Below are positions 1-7,355 of a stretch of DNA of 8,362 nucleotides, piece after piece. A program made the translations under genes and the position numbers. Below the pieces are notes generated by a model. It saw only the letters and a list, made by a program, of their open reading frames with translations. It did no database searches and had not been told where the DNA came from. Every line of letters begins with the position of its first letter. Within the stretch, counting starts at the first letter, position 1. Source of the DNA: an uncultured Bacteroidales bacterium (GTDB lineage: Bacteria > Bacteroidota > Bacteroidia > Bacteroidales > Paludibacteraceae); assembly GCA_903912795.1 (NCBI GenBank), contig CAIWIS010000212.1, forward strand, positions 1 through 8,362, given 5' to 3'.

Positions 1-954
1 CGAAAACTGGTATTTTTTTACCAGATAATCGTAGAATCCATTGAATAATTTACGAGCGTTCGGACTTCCATAAAGATGCGTTACATCAAAATAAACAACG
101 TGAAAACCTTTAGTCAATAAAGCAGAATCGGCTTGTGCATAAGCTCCAAAAAAAGCGGGGCGCATAATCCACGGATTGCCTTTTGCCGGATTTTTAGGCG
201 CAACCACCGTGGCATTGCGACCATAATACGAAAAATCATACCGTTCAAAACCTTTCCATTCGCCTTTCTTTCCAGCAAAGGCCTGAGGTATAAACTCATA
301 CTCTTTGCCTGTAAGCCCTTTTGCAACAGCCTTGGCAATAAGCACAGCCCCTGCTTCGTTGGGATGAATGCGGTCGGGCAAAAGGTCGGAGCTGTTAATT
401 AGAGCCGTGTGTAAATCAATCAGTTCAGTTTTCTTTGCTTTTACCACTTTTTTAATTTGTGGAAATATCACATTTATCAGCACCGAATCGGTAATGCCAA
501 AATTTCCAATACCAAATGCGGGCGCAGGCAAACACAAGTATATTTTGGGATTGGAAGGCAATAATCGAAAAGTATCAACCATGTTTGATAAATCCTTTTC
601 GAAATCATACCAATAGGCTTTATTTAATGGTTTTGAATCGTTTGAACCCAATTTTATGACAACAATATCCGGGTTGAACTTTTTTGCACCTTGATATTCA
701 GGAGCTTTCCAATATGGCTGATTTCCATTGCGAAGCATAGTTGAACCACTACGTCCAAAGTTTTGCACTTCATAACCATTGCCCAACATACGACCCAAGA
801 CCGCAGGATATGAATCACGAATTTGGTCATTAATACCAGCACCTTGCGTAATACTGTTGCCTACACAAGCTACTTTAAGAGTTCTTGTTTGCGCCTGAAC
901 GACAATTGAGAAGGAAATTAAAATGCTAACAATCAAAAATTTGTAGTTATTCAT
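1..954 (-). CDS. Exported SGNH (GDSL-like) esterase fused to an alpha/beta-hydrolase domain, 3'-truncated by window edge
   Basis: 318 codons are open without a stop from ATG 954-952 down to base 1, so the C-terminus is outside the window. Residues 1-21 form a signal peptide ending in VVQA/Q. Residues about 26-215 are an SGNH hydrolase: block I is VGNSITQG with nucleophile Ser34, block II is NFGRSGS around Gly67, block III is LGSND with Asn105, and block V is DRIHPNE with Asp194 and His197. All catalytic positions are present. From about residue 230 a second domain starts (GEWKGFERYDF, then NPWIMRPAFFG and GFHVVYFDV), which resembles the N-terminal half of alpha/beta-hydrolases; its nucleophile would lie beyond the edge. 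Such pairs in Bacteroidota loci are expected to remove acetyl or other ester groups from polysaccharides in the periplasm or at the cell surface. The exact ester is not known. It lies 17 bp downstream of a GH2 remnant, so it probably once belonged to the same transcript. Confidence 0.9.
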   Translation of the reverse strand, partial: MNNYKFLIVSILISFSIVVQAQTRTLKVACVGNSITQGAGINDQIRDSYPAVLGRMLGNGYEVQNFGRSGSTMLRNGNQPYWKAPEYQGAKKFNPDIVVIKLGSNDSKPLNKAYWYDFEKDLSNMVDTFRLLPSNPKIYLCLPAPAFGIGNFGITDSVLINVIFPQIKKVVKAKKTELIDLHTALINSSDLLPDRIHPNEAGAVLIAKAVAKGLTGKEYEFIPQAFAGKKGEWKGFERYDFSYYGRNATVVAPKNPAKGNPWIMRPAFFGAYAQADSALLTKGFHVVYFDVTHLYGSPNARKLFNGFYDYLVKKYQFS

Positions 955-971
955 AGAGATAAAACTTAAAA

Positions 972-1268
972 CTATTTATTCAAAACCCATTCACACGCAT
1001 CCATCAATTTTTTCTTACCCGAAACAGCTTTTACTTCAATCTTATTTTTGCCCGGTTTTAGTTGCACATTTTTCCAAAAGCATATTTTAATACTGTCTGG
1101 AGCAATTTTCCCGTACGATTTTCCATTTACCCTTAATTCTACTTGTCATATGTTTGTAAATACCTTAATATCAATTAAATGTCGCTTTCTTTCGGTGGTT
1201 CTGCGCAAACTAATATTATTATTATTTGTAAGATTCAAAGAATACACTGTAGTTGTTAGAACACTCCA
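972..1268 (-). pseudogene. 3' remnant of a glycoside hydrolase family 2 (beta-galactosidase-type) gene
   Basis: Reading the minus strand in one frame from 1268 to the TAG at 974-972 gives about 99 codons with no start codon and an in-frame TGA at 1148-1146. After the TGA comes QVELRVNGKSYGKIAPDS, then ICFWKNVQLKPGKNKIEV and a final CEWVLNK. This is the typical C-terminal beta-sandwich ending of Bacteroidota GH2 enzymes. Before the TGA, RRTTERKRHLIDIKVFTN also fits such proteins (an IDIKVFSN-like strand directly before VELxVNGK), so the TGA interrupts a formerly continuous strand. Upstream of 1268 another TGA follows at once and I see no more GH2 sequence. The catalytic barrel is therefore gone and the fragment cannot be an active enzyme. 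Family assignment comes from recognised C-terminal sequence only; whether it was a beta-galactosidase, beta-glucuronidase or another GH2 activity cannot be told. Confidence 0.75.
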
Positions 1269-1479
1269 TCAAAAAAGTTGATCACTTTATTTATATAAAT
1301 TGAGAAGCAAAGTTATGAATAAATCAGGAAAAAACAGTTAGTAAAAAACGATTTTGGTTTTAGCTGTAAATAATCCGCGTGCAGCAGGCAACGATATTGA
1401 CAACGCAATAGCATTCTGATATAAAGTAATTTATGACCTCGCTTGTAATACTAGTTTGTAAATGCTTCAGAATGTAACG

Positions 1480-1510
1480 TGCACTATTGTGTGGTCTTTT
1501 TTGCACTATT
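1480..1510 (+). promoter_or_regulatory. Candidate activator site: 9-bp direct repeat at 22-bp spacing
   Basis: TGCACTATT occurs at 1480-1488 and again, identical, at 1502-1510. The 22-bp offset is about two helical turns, so both copies face the same side of the DNA. If transcription starts near 1552, as the -7 box suggests, the copies centre at about -46 and -68. That is where AraC-type activators, including the DNA-binding domains of Bacteroidota hybrid two-component regulators, would be expected to bind. The role is inferred from geometry only. Confidence 0.4.
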
Positions 1511-1538
1511 TGATGCTGTAATTTCGTGCATCTTCATA

Positions 1539-1546
1539 TATCTTTG
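1539..1546 (+). promoter_or_regulatory. Bacteroidota-type -7 box before the deacetylase-like gene
   Basis: TATCTTTG matches the Bacteroidota -7 consensus TAnnTTTG exactly. No TTTG -33 element stands at the usual distance of about 19-21 bp; the nearest TTTG (1509-1512) is 26 bp away. A weak -33 with a direct repeat just upstream suggests a promoter that depends on an activator. A start near 1552 would leave a leader of about 85 nt before the ATG at 1638. Confidence 0.5.
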
Positions 1547-1576
1547 TGATGTTTAAAGAATGCCGAGTTTCTAATT

Positions 1577-1591
1577 TCCAAAAACTTTGGA
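1577..1591 (+). promoter_or_regulatory. Short inverted repeat in the leader
   Basis: TCCAAA-AAC-TTTGGA is a perfect 6-bp inverted repeat with a 3-nt centre. It lies about 30 bp downstream of the -7 box, inside the presumed 5' leader. It could be an operator for a dimeric repressor or a small RNA hairpin; a repeat of this size can also arise by chance. Confidence 0.25.
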
Positions 1592-1637
1592 TCAACAATA
1601 AACAAGTAATGAATAATCAAAAATAATTTGAATTTAA

Positions 1638-2465
1638 ATGAAAAATAAACTATTTATTTTAGGTGTAGCTTTGAATCTAATGACTAATATATATGGATCA
1701 ACTCTATCTGAATCAATTACTAAGGAAGTACCTGCAGTGTCAAAGACTAAGATAATATTTAAATTAGATGACTTGTCGGTTAAAAATGGAGTTTGCAATT
1801 TCTTGCCTACCTTAGATTATTTGATCGAAAAGAAAATTAAAGCCGGTATTGGTGCAATTGCCAGCAAATTTGATGCTACAGCGTTTAAAGTGCTAAAACC
1901 TTACCTGAATGCCAAAAACGAAAAAGGCGAGTCTCTTTTTGAGGTTTGGCATCATGGATTGGATCATGCCAAAACGGAATTCAAGGATTCGACTTATGTA
2001 TATCAGAAAGAGCATTTTGAAAAAGCAGATAAGCTGATTAAGGAGCTTTTTGGAATTCAAATGCACTCATTTGGAACACCTTACAATCAAAGTGATTCCA
2101 CTACAAATAGAGTAATAGTTGAGCATCCAAATTACAAACTGTTTATGCTTAGTAAAGTCATTCCTCAAGCACCGAACGGTGTGTTTTATATGAATAATTT
2201 AGTTGTTATGGAAAACGGCACTGGAAAACCTGAATTTGAATTGTTTAAACAAAACTACACGAAATATAAAAATCAGTATAAAAATTACATGATCTTGCAG
2301 GGTCATCCAAATGCATGGACACCTGAAAAGATAGAGCAAATAAAGTTGATAGTTGATTTTCTTATTGCTGAAGGTTGTGAATTTGAAACTCCCTACGGTT
2401 ATTATCAAAGCTTGCATAAATCTACGGTGTTAAACTCTATGGGTTTGCAAAATGCTGGTCTATAG
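1638..2465 (+). CDS. Exported NodB/polysaccharide-deacetylase-like protein
   Basis: 275 aa. A signal peptide (MKNKLFILGVALNLMTNIYG) is followed by one domain resembling the NodB-homology fold of carbohydrate esterase family 4 and relatives. The recognisable motifs come in order: KLDDL (Asp44, Asp45) as motif 1; WHHGLDH (His105, His106, His110) as the metal-binding H-x(3-4)-H motif; GTPYN (146-150) in the place of the usual RxPY loop; and LQGHPNAW (His223) as the last catalytic histidine. The presumed metal ligands Asp, His and His are present, so an active metal-dependent hydrolase is likely. The missing Arg in motif 3 means it is not a standard CE4 enzyme, and the substrate is unknown. In this setting it may remove acyl groups from a plant- or algal-type glycan. 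It is the first gene of the plus-strand cluster, with the candidate promoter upstream and 184 bp before the next gene. The start is the only good ATG before the signal peptide. Confidence 0.75.
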   Translation: MKNKLFILGVALNLMTNIYGSTLSESITKEVPAVSKTKIIFKLDDLSVKNGVCNFLPTLDYLIEKKIKAGIGAIASKFDATAFKVLKPYLNAKNEKGESLFEVWHHGLDHAKTEFKDSTYVYQKEHFEKADKLIKELFGIQMHSFGTPYNQSDSTTNRVIVEHPNYKLFMLSKVIPQAPNGVFYMNNLVVMENGTGKPEFELFKQNYTKYKNQYKNYMILQGHPNAWTPEKIEQIKLIVDFLIAEGCEFETPYGYYQSLHKSTVLNSMGLQNAGL

Positions 2466-2564
2466 TTGTTTGAAAATACAGAACGCTGCTGAAATTATTT
2501 TGAAATACAATGTGTCGGAAAACTCTAAAAAATAATTTTAAGATGTCTGATTTTACGCTATTAT

Positions 2565-2591
2565 AAAATTAAAAAAAATATTTTTGATTTT
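2565..2591 (+). terminator. A/T-only hairpin in the gap between the deacetylase-like and GH43-like genes
   Basis: An 11-bp stem (left arm 2565-2575, right arm 2581-2591, loop AAATA) pairs fully as RNA, with one U-G wobble. It consists only of A-U pairs apart from the wobble and has no clear U-tract after it, so it would be a weak terminator or a transcript-processing site. In such AT-rich sequence it may also be accidental. Confidence 0.2.
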
Positions 2592-2611
2592 CTAATATTT
2601 CATTACTTTTA
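2583..2611 (+). promoter_or_regulatory. Weak candidate promoter before the GH43-like gene
   Basis: TTTG at 2583-2586 and TACTTTTA at 2604-2611 (seven of eight positions of TAnnTTTG) are 17 bp apart, slightly shorter than the usual 19-21 bp. They would start transcription about 33 nt before the ATG at 2650. The 184-bp gap makes a second promoter plausible, but the match is imperfect and the sequence very AT-rich. Confidence 0.25.
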
Positions 2612-2649
2612 AAATCTGAAATTATAATTTTCAACTATTATACATAACC

Positions 2650-4017
2650 ATGGATAAAATGGAGAAGAGCTATTATAAACTTATTCTCATTTGGTTTTTA
2701 TTAATTTCCATTTCTCAATTATTTGCAGATAACCCTGTAATAAAGGGCATTGGATTAACCGACCCACATATAGTGATTTTCGGCGATAGTGCCTATATGT
2801 ATGCCACACATGATTTTTCATCTGCAAATAAGACATTTGTAATGAAGGACTGGTGGGTATGGTCATCAGCCGATTTGATACATTGGAAACTAATTGGCAC
2901 CCTTAAACCAGAAAGTACTTATCTTAAGAAACCGTTTAACGACTGTTGGGCGGGTTTTTGTGTTAATAAAAACAATAAATATTACTGGTATTTTTCGGCT
3001 GGTCCTAAAAACATTGGAGTTGTAGTTGCCAATTCACCGGTTGGTCCCTGGAACGATCCTCTGGGCAAAGCTTTGTTACCCAAAGGTTTGGTTTCAACAG
3101 AACAACGCGACCCTGATATTTTAACAGATGACAATGGGAAATCATATATGGTTTTTGGAACCTTTAAATACTATATTGTTCGTTTGGGTGATGATATGAT
3201 TTCGTTAGCAGAAACTCCGAAACCAGTTTTACTGGACAGATGTTTCGGTCCTTATGGTGTTGGGAAAACCGATGACAAACCATCGTTACATAAACGCAAC
3301 GGAATATACTACCTCTCGTGGTCGAGTTTTTATGCTATATCGCCAAACATTTATGGACCTTATACTTATAAAGGCTCTGTTATAGTTCCTGAAAATACTA
3401 CCCCTGAATTCAAAAGCGATACTACTATTAAGGGAGATAGTAATTTTCTTTGGAAAGACCGTCACGGAAACTTTTTCACCTGGCATAATCAATGGTTTTA
3501 CACCTATAACGATGCAAGTCAACCAGGTGCCTCAGCTCATTTTCGAGATGCAAACATAAGTTATGTTCACTTCCGCGACAATGGAGAGATGGCACCCATA
3601 CGTATTGACCGCATTGGCGTTGGACAATATGATGCAAAAAGTTCTATTGAAGCTGAAGATTTTTTTGGTTCTGAGGGAGTAATCATTAACGAATCGCCTG
3701 ACAAAGGTTTTATGGTCAGATGTTTAAATGACGGATGTCATATTTTATATCCGAATGTCATGAATATGCCAAAAAAAGCAACCCTTTCTTTTTTTGTATC
3801 ATCGGGCAATATATCCGGTGCCACTATTGAAGTTAGAGAAAACAATAAAGAGGGTCAATTACTTGGGAAATGCAAAATATCAAATACCGGAGGTTGGGAT
3901 AAATACCAAAAGATTTCATGCCAAATAAGAAATAAAAAAGGAAAAAACAACTTATGTTTATTGATGAAAGGTTATTCAGGGGAGTTAATCCGATTGGATT
4001 GGATTAAAATCAATTAA
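2650..4017 (+). CDS. Exported GH43-like (clan GH-F) glycoside hydrolase with C-terminal CBM6-like domain
   Basis: 455 aa. A signal peptide ends near residue 26 (SQLFA/D). Residues about 33-325 form a five-bladed beta-propeller of GH43 type: GLTDPHI with the presumed base Asp38, YATHDF, VMKDWWVWSSADLIHW (blade-end motif), GPW at 132-134, and RDPDILTDDNGKSYM with Asp154 as the probable pKa-setting Asp. The place where GH43 has its acid Glu (EGP..yKrnG.YYL) reads DDKPSLHKRNGIYYLSWSS, so Asp209 would stand for Glu. Residues about 332-455 are a CBM6-like jelly roll (SSIEAEDFFG at the start, IRLDWIKIN at the end). GH43 enzymes mostly release alpha-L-arabinofuranose, beta-xylose or galactose from side chains; which one applies here is unknown. 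A second ATG three codons on (2659) would give almost the same signal peptide. It is followed by the GH106 gene after 36 bp, so both are probably cotranscribed. Confidence 0.85.
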   Translation: MDKMEKSYYKLILIWFLLISISQLFADNPVIKGIGLTDPHIVIFGDSAYMYATHDFSSANKTFVMKDWWVWSSADLIHWKLIGTLKPESTYLKKPFNDCWAGFCVNKNNKYYWYFSAGPKNIGVVVANSPVGPWNDPLGKALLPKGLVSTEQRDPDILTDDNGKSYMVFGTFKYYIVRLGDDMISLAETPKPVLLDRCFGPYGVGKTDDKPSLHKRNGIYYLSWSSFYAISPNIYGPYTYKGSVIVPENTTPEFKSDTTIKGDSNFLWKDRHGNFFTWHNQWFYTYNDASQPGASAHFRDANISYVHFRDNGEMAPIRIDRIGVGQYDAKSSIEAEDFFGSEGVIINESPDKGFMVRCLNDGCHILYPNVMNMPKKATLSFFVSSGNISGATIEVRENNKEGQLLGKCKISNTGGWDKYQKISCQIRNKKGKNNLCLLMKGYSGELIRLDWIKIN

Positions 4018-4053
4018 CGTGCTATTAAAGCATAAATTCAACAATATTAAAAT

Positions 4054-7000
4054 ATGAGAAAATTATTTTTTGTTCTTATTGTCAATTTTATTATTAGTCA
4101 AAGTTATGCTCAGGTACAGAACGAGGGTAATAATATTAAACCCTCATTCACTAAAAAAAATGATTTAAATGCAATTGAAAAAGGATTTTATTCCATTCCT
4201 GATTCTATACAAACCAGTGTATATTGGTATTGGATGTCAGATAATATTTCTAAAGAAGGTGTGGTTAAAGACCTTCAAGCTATGAAACGTGTTGGAATAA
4301 ACCGTGCTTTTATTGGAAACATTGACTATAAGGGTACTCCTTACGGGAGTGTGAAAATTTTCAGTGACCAATGGTGGGATATATTGCACACAGCACTTAA
4401 AACTGCCACCGATTTGAATATTGAAATTGGTATTTTCAACAGTCCGGGCTGGAGTCAATCGGGTGGTCCATGGGTGAAAAAGGAGCAATCGATGCGTTTT
4501 TTGAATTCTTCCGAAATAAAGGTAAACGGACCTCAAAAGTTAAACGCTAAACTTATTGTGCCAAACGAAGATTTTCAAAGAGTTAGTGTCATTGCATACA
4601 AAGTCCCAGATGGTTTCGGGAAAACATATCGTTCATTCAATCCGAAAGTGAGTTCAGCACCTATGATGGATGGTCTTGAAAAACTGGTAGATGGTGATAC
4701 CTCCACCATTGCAACACTTAAAAACAATAAGCCGATAACAATAACTTTTGAAACTGAAAAAAAAGCAACTGTTCGAAGTATTATCATTCAGGCTGCCAAT
4801 AAAAAAGTCAGGGCAAAAGGTGAATCACCGGCTAAAGATGGACTGAAAGCCATGGGTGAATTATTTGTAAAAGAAGGATTGAATTTTCGTTCAATTCAAA
4901 AATTTGAAATTAACCGGAGTAATTTTAATTTGAATGTAGGTTTTGAACCCAATGCACCCATTGTAATTTCATTGCCTGAAACACAATCAATGAGCTATCA
5001 GTTGGTTATTTCCGATATTACTAAGGTCGGTGCATTAGCTGAGGTTGAGTTATCAGAAACTCCAAAAATGGAGCGCTACCCCGAAAAAACGCTGGCTAAA
5101 ATGTTTCAGACTCCACTGCCTTTCTGGAAGGACTATATGTGGGAAGCACAACCCGAAATTTCAAAAGAACTTGCCATTGATTCAAAAAGTGTAGTAGATA
5201 TTACAAAAAAAGTTTCGGCAGATGGCACATTAAATTGGTCTGTACCAAAAGGGAAATGGATTATCATGCAAACAGGTATGACAACTACCGGTGTAACAAA
5301 TGGTCCTGCTTCGCCCCAAGCTACAGGTTTGGAAACCGACAAAATGAGCAAAAAACACATTGAAGCACATTTTGATGCTTTTTTGGGTGAAATATTACGC
5401 CGCATACCAGCTGCCGACCGTAAAACATGGAAAGTGGTGGTGGCAGACAGTTACGAAACCGGTGGACAAAACTGGACAGATGGATTGATGGACGAATTTA
5501 CAGTGAAATACGGCTACAGTCCAATTTCATTCCTTCCAGTGTTGAATGGAAATGTAGTAGGAAGTAGAGATCAATCAGATCGTTTCCTTTGGGATTTACG
5601 TCGCCTGATTGCCGATAAAGTTTCTTACGATTATGTAGGTGGTTTGCGTGAAGTGAGTCATAAAAACGGACTTACTACTTGGTTAGAAAACTACGGACAT
5701 TGGGGATTTCCTGGCGAATTTTTACAATACGGTGGACAATCGGACGAAATTGGCGGCGAGTTCTGGAGCGAAGGCGATTTGGGGAATATTGAAAACCGAG
5801 CTGCCTCCTCTTGTGCACATATTTATGGAAAAACGAAAGTCTCTGCAGAATCATTCACTTGTGGCGGCAAAGCCTATTCGCGCCATCCCGCCAACATGAA
5901 ACAACGTGGTGATCGATTTTTTACCGAAGGAATAAACAATACCTTGATGCATGTATTTATTCAACAACCCGATGAGCGTGAGCCTGGTGTAAATGCATGG
6001 TTTGGCAATGAATTCAACCGACACAACACATGGTTCAATTATATGGATATGTTTACCCAGTATTTGAAACGCTCTAATTTCATGCTTCAACAAGGTAATT
6101 ATGTGGCCGATGTAGCTTATTTTATTGGCGAAGATGTGCCAAAAATGACCGGTATTTGTGATCCTGCATTACCACAAGGCTACTCGTTCGATTATATTAA
6201 TGCTGAAGTTATTCAAACACGTGTAAGTGTAAAAGCTGGAAAAATTGTGCTGCCTGATGGCATGACTTATAGCATGTTGGTATTGCCAAAGATTGAAACC
6301 ATGCGCCCCGAATTGTTGAAAAAGATAAAAGAACTCGTAGAGCAGGGAGCCGTGGTTTTAGGCCCAAAACCAAAATACTCGCCAAGTATGCAAGGTTTTC
6401 CAACTGTCGATATTAAATTAAGAAAAATGACAGATGAACTATGGGGAAAAGTAGACGGCGTAAATGTGAAATCGGCCAAAGTTGGAAAAGGAATGATACT
6501 TTCGGGATTGGAAATGCAGGAAGCATTGGATTTGATAAGTGTTTTACCTGATTGTAAAATTGCGAAAGAAGATCCGGCCTTGTTTATTCACCGTACTGTG
6601 GCCGAAGGCGAAATCTATTTCATTTCCAATCAATCGGACAAAACAATAAGCATGTATCCCGAATTTAGAATTACAGGCAAAAGTCCTGAATTATGGAGTT
6701 CGGTTAACGCCACTATCCGAGATTTACCAGCTTTTAAACAAACAAAAAATACGACTGTTGTACCTTTACAACTGGAAGCGTTTGAAAGCCAGTTTATTGT
6801 TTTTAGAAAAAATGCTGGCAATGCTGCAAGTTTCGATTTGTTGGACAATTTTCCGGAAGGTAAGACATTGCTGGACTTAAACGAAAACTGGACAGTCTAT
6901 TTTGATGAAGCAAAACGCGGTCCTCAAAAACCTGTGGAGTTCAAAAATCTTACAGATTGGACGCTTTCGGACAACGACAGCATTAAGTATTATTCGGGAA

Positions 7001-7347
7001 CAGCAGTTTACAGGAAAACAATAAAGTTCAATAGTATTGATTCCACCAAAAAGTTGATATTGAATTTAGGTAATCTGACATCTATGGCGAAAGTGAAAAT
7101 TAATGGAAAAGAGTTGGGTGGTGTTTGGACAGCTCCCTGGCAAGTGGATATTAGTTCGGCAGTAAAATCAGGCGGTAATCTGATAGAAATCTCCGTAGTA
7201 AACAATTGGATGAATCGTTTGATTGGTGACCTGAAAATGCCTGTGAATGAACGCCCAACTTGGACTCCAGTCTTTCCCTATACCGTTGAGAGTCCTTTAC
7301 AACCTTCTGGATTATTCGGACCAGTTTCTATTCAACAAGATAACTAA
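4054..7347 (+). CDS. Exported GH106 alpha-L-rhamnosidase
   Basis: 1097 aa, a normal length for GH106. A signal peptide ends at SQSYA/Q (residue 19). The GH106 barrel begins with VYWYWMSDNISKEGVVKDL (57-74) and continues with WWDI (107-110), IGIFNSPGWSQSGGPW (125-140), ADSYETGGQNWTDG with Glu468, SDEIGGEFWSEG with Glu569, and SAESFTCGG with Glu599. These three acidic motifs match the conserved active-site and calcium-binding glutamates of the family; their spacing resembles that of the characterised Bacteroides rhamnogalacturonan-II rhamnosidase BT0986 as I remember it. Between about residues 155 and 335 lies a beta-rich insertion. Residues about 937-1097 are a GH2-type sugar-binding jelly roll (NENWTVYF, AVYRKTIKF, KVKINGKELGGVWTAPWQVDI, SGLFGPV). 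The family hydrolyses terminal alpha-L-rhamnose with inversion; here the enzyme probably works in the periplasm on oligosaccharides. A sulfatase remnant begins 8 bp after its stop codon. Confidence 0.93.
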   Translation: MRKLFFVLIVNFIISQSYAQVQNEGNNIKPSFTKKNDLNAIEKGFYSIPDSIQTSVYWYWMSDNISKEGVVKDLQAMKRVGINRAFIGNIDYKGTPYGSVKIFSDQWWDILHTALKTATDLNIEIGIFNSPGWSQSGGPWVKKEQSMRFLNSSEIKVNGPQKLNAKLIVPNEDFQRVSVIAYKVPDGFGKTYRSFNPKVSSAPMMDGLEKLVDGDTSTIATLKNNKPITITFETEKKATVRSIIIQAANKKVRAKGESPAKDGLKAMGELFVKEGLNFRSIQKFEINRSNFNLNVGFEPNAPIVISLPETQSMSYQLVISDITKVGALAEVELSETPKMERYPEKTLAKMFQTPLPFWKDYMWEAQPEISKELAIDSKSVVDITKKVSADGTLNWSVPKGKWIIMQTGMTTTGVTNGPASPQATGLETDKMSKKHIEAHFDAFLGEILRRIPAADRKTWKVVVADSYETGGQNWTDGLMDEFTVKYGYSPISFLPVLNGNVVGSRDQSDRFLWDLRRLIADKVSYDYVGGLREVSHKNGLTTWLENYGHWGFPGEFLQYGGQSDEIGGEFWSEGDLGNIENRAASSCAHIYGKTKVSAESFTCGGKAYSRHPANMKQRGDRFFTEGINNTLMHVFIQQPDEREPGVNAWFGNEFNRHNTWFNYMDMFTQYLKRSNFMLQQGNYVADVAYFIGEDVPKMTGICDPALPQGYSFDYINAEVIQTRVSVKAGKIVLPDGMTYSMLVLPKIETMRPELLKKIKELVEQGAVVLGPKPKYSPSMQGFPTVDIKLRKMTDELWGKVDGVNVKSAKVGKGMILSGLEMQEALDLISVLPDCKIAKEDPALFIHRTVAEGEIYFISNQSDKTISMYPEFRITGKSPELWSSVNATIRDLPAFKQTKNTTVVPLQLEAFESQFIVFRKNAGNAASFDLLDNFPEGKTLLDLNENWTVYFDEAKRGPQKPVEFKNLTDWTLSDNDSIKYYSGTAVYRKTIKFNSIDSTKKLILNLGNLTSMAKVKINGKELGGVWTAPWQVDISSAVKSGGNLIEISVVNNWMNRLIGDLKMPVNERPTWTPVFPYTVESPLQPSGLFGPVSIQQDN

Positions 7348-7355
7348 CATTTATA

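Larger units (their letters stand above)
1272..1637. other. Divergent intergenic region, 366 bp
   Basis: This stretch lies between the minus-strand GH2 remnant and the plus-strand deacetylase-like gene. It has no convincing gene. Its right half holds the candidate promoter, a direct repeat and an inverted repeat, listed separately. Its left half (1272-1470) is AT-rich filler; a 24-codon open stretch at 1345-1416 may be a small coding remnant but is too short to assign. I found no good -7 box for the minus strand, so the esterase gene at the left edge has no visible promoter of its own here. Confidence 0.6.

Noticed and set aside
133..402. Plus-strand open frame of 89 codons
   Set aside because: It lies antisense to the SGNH/alpha-beta-hydrolase gene, whose long frame has clear catalytic motifs; its translation resembles nothing.
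1048..1281. Plus-strand open frame of 77 codons
   Set aside because: It is antisense to the GH2 remnant, which has recognisable protein motifs; the plus-strand translation does not.
1609..1626. Five-codon open frame (MNNQK) before the deacetylase-like gene as a leader peptide
   Set aside because: Such mini-frames are common by chance in AT-rich leaders, and there is no attenuator-like structure around it.
5133..5405. Minus-strand open frame inside GH106
   Set aside because: It is a shadow of the GH106 reading frame, without start context or recognisable protein features.
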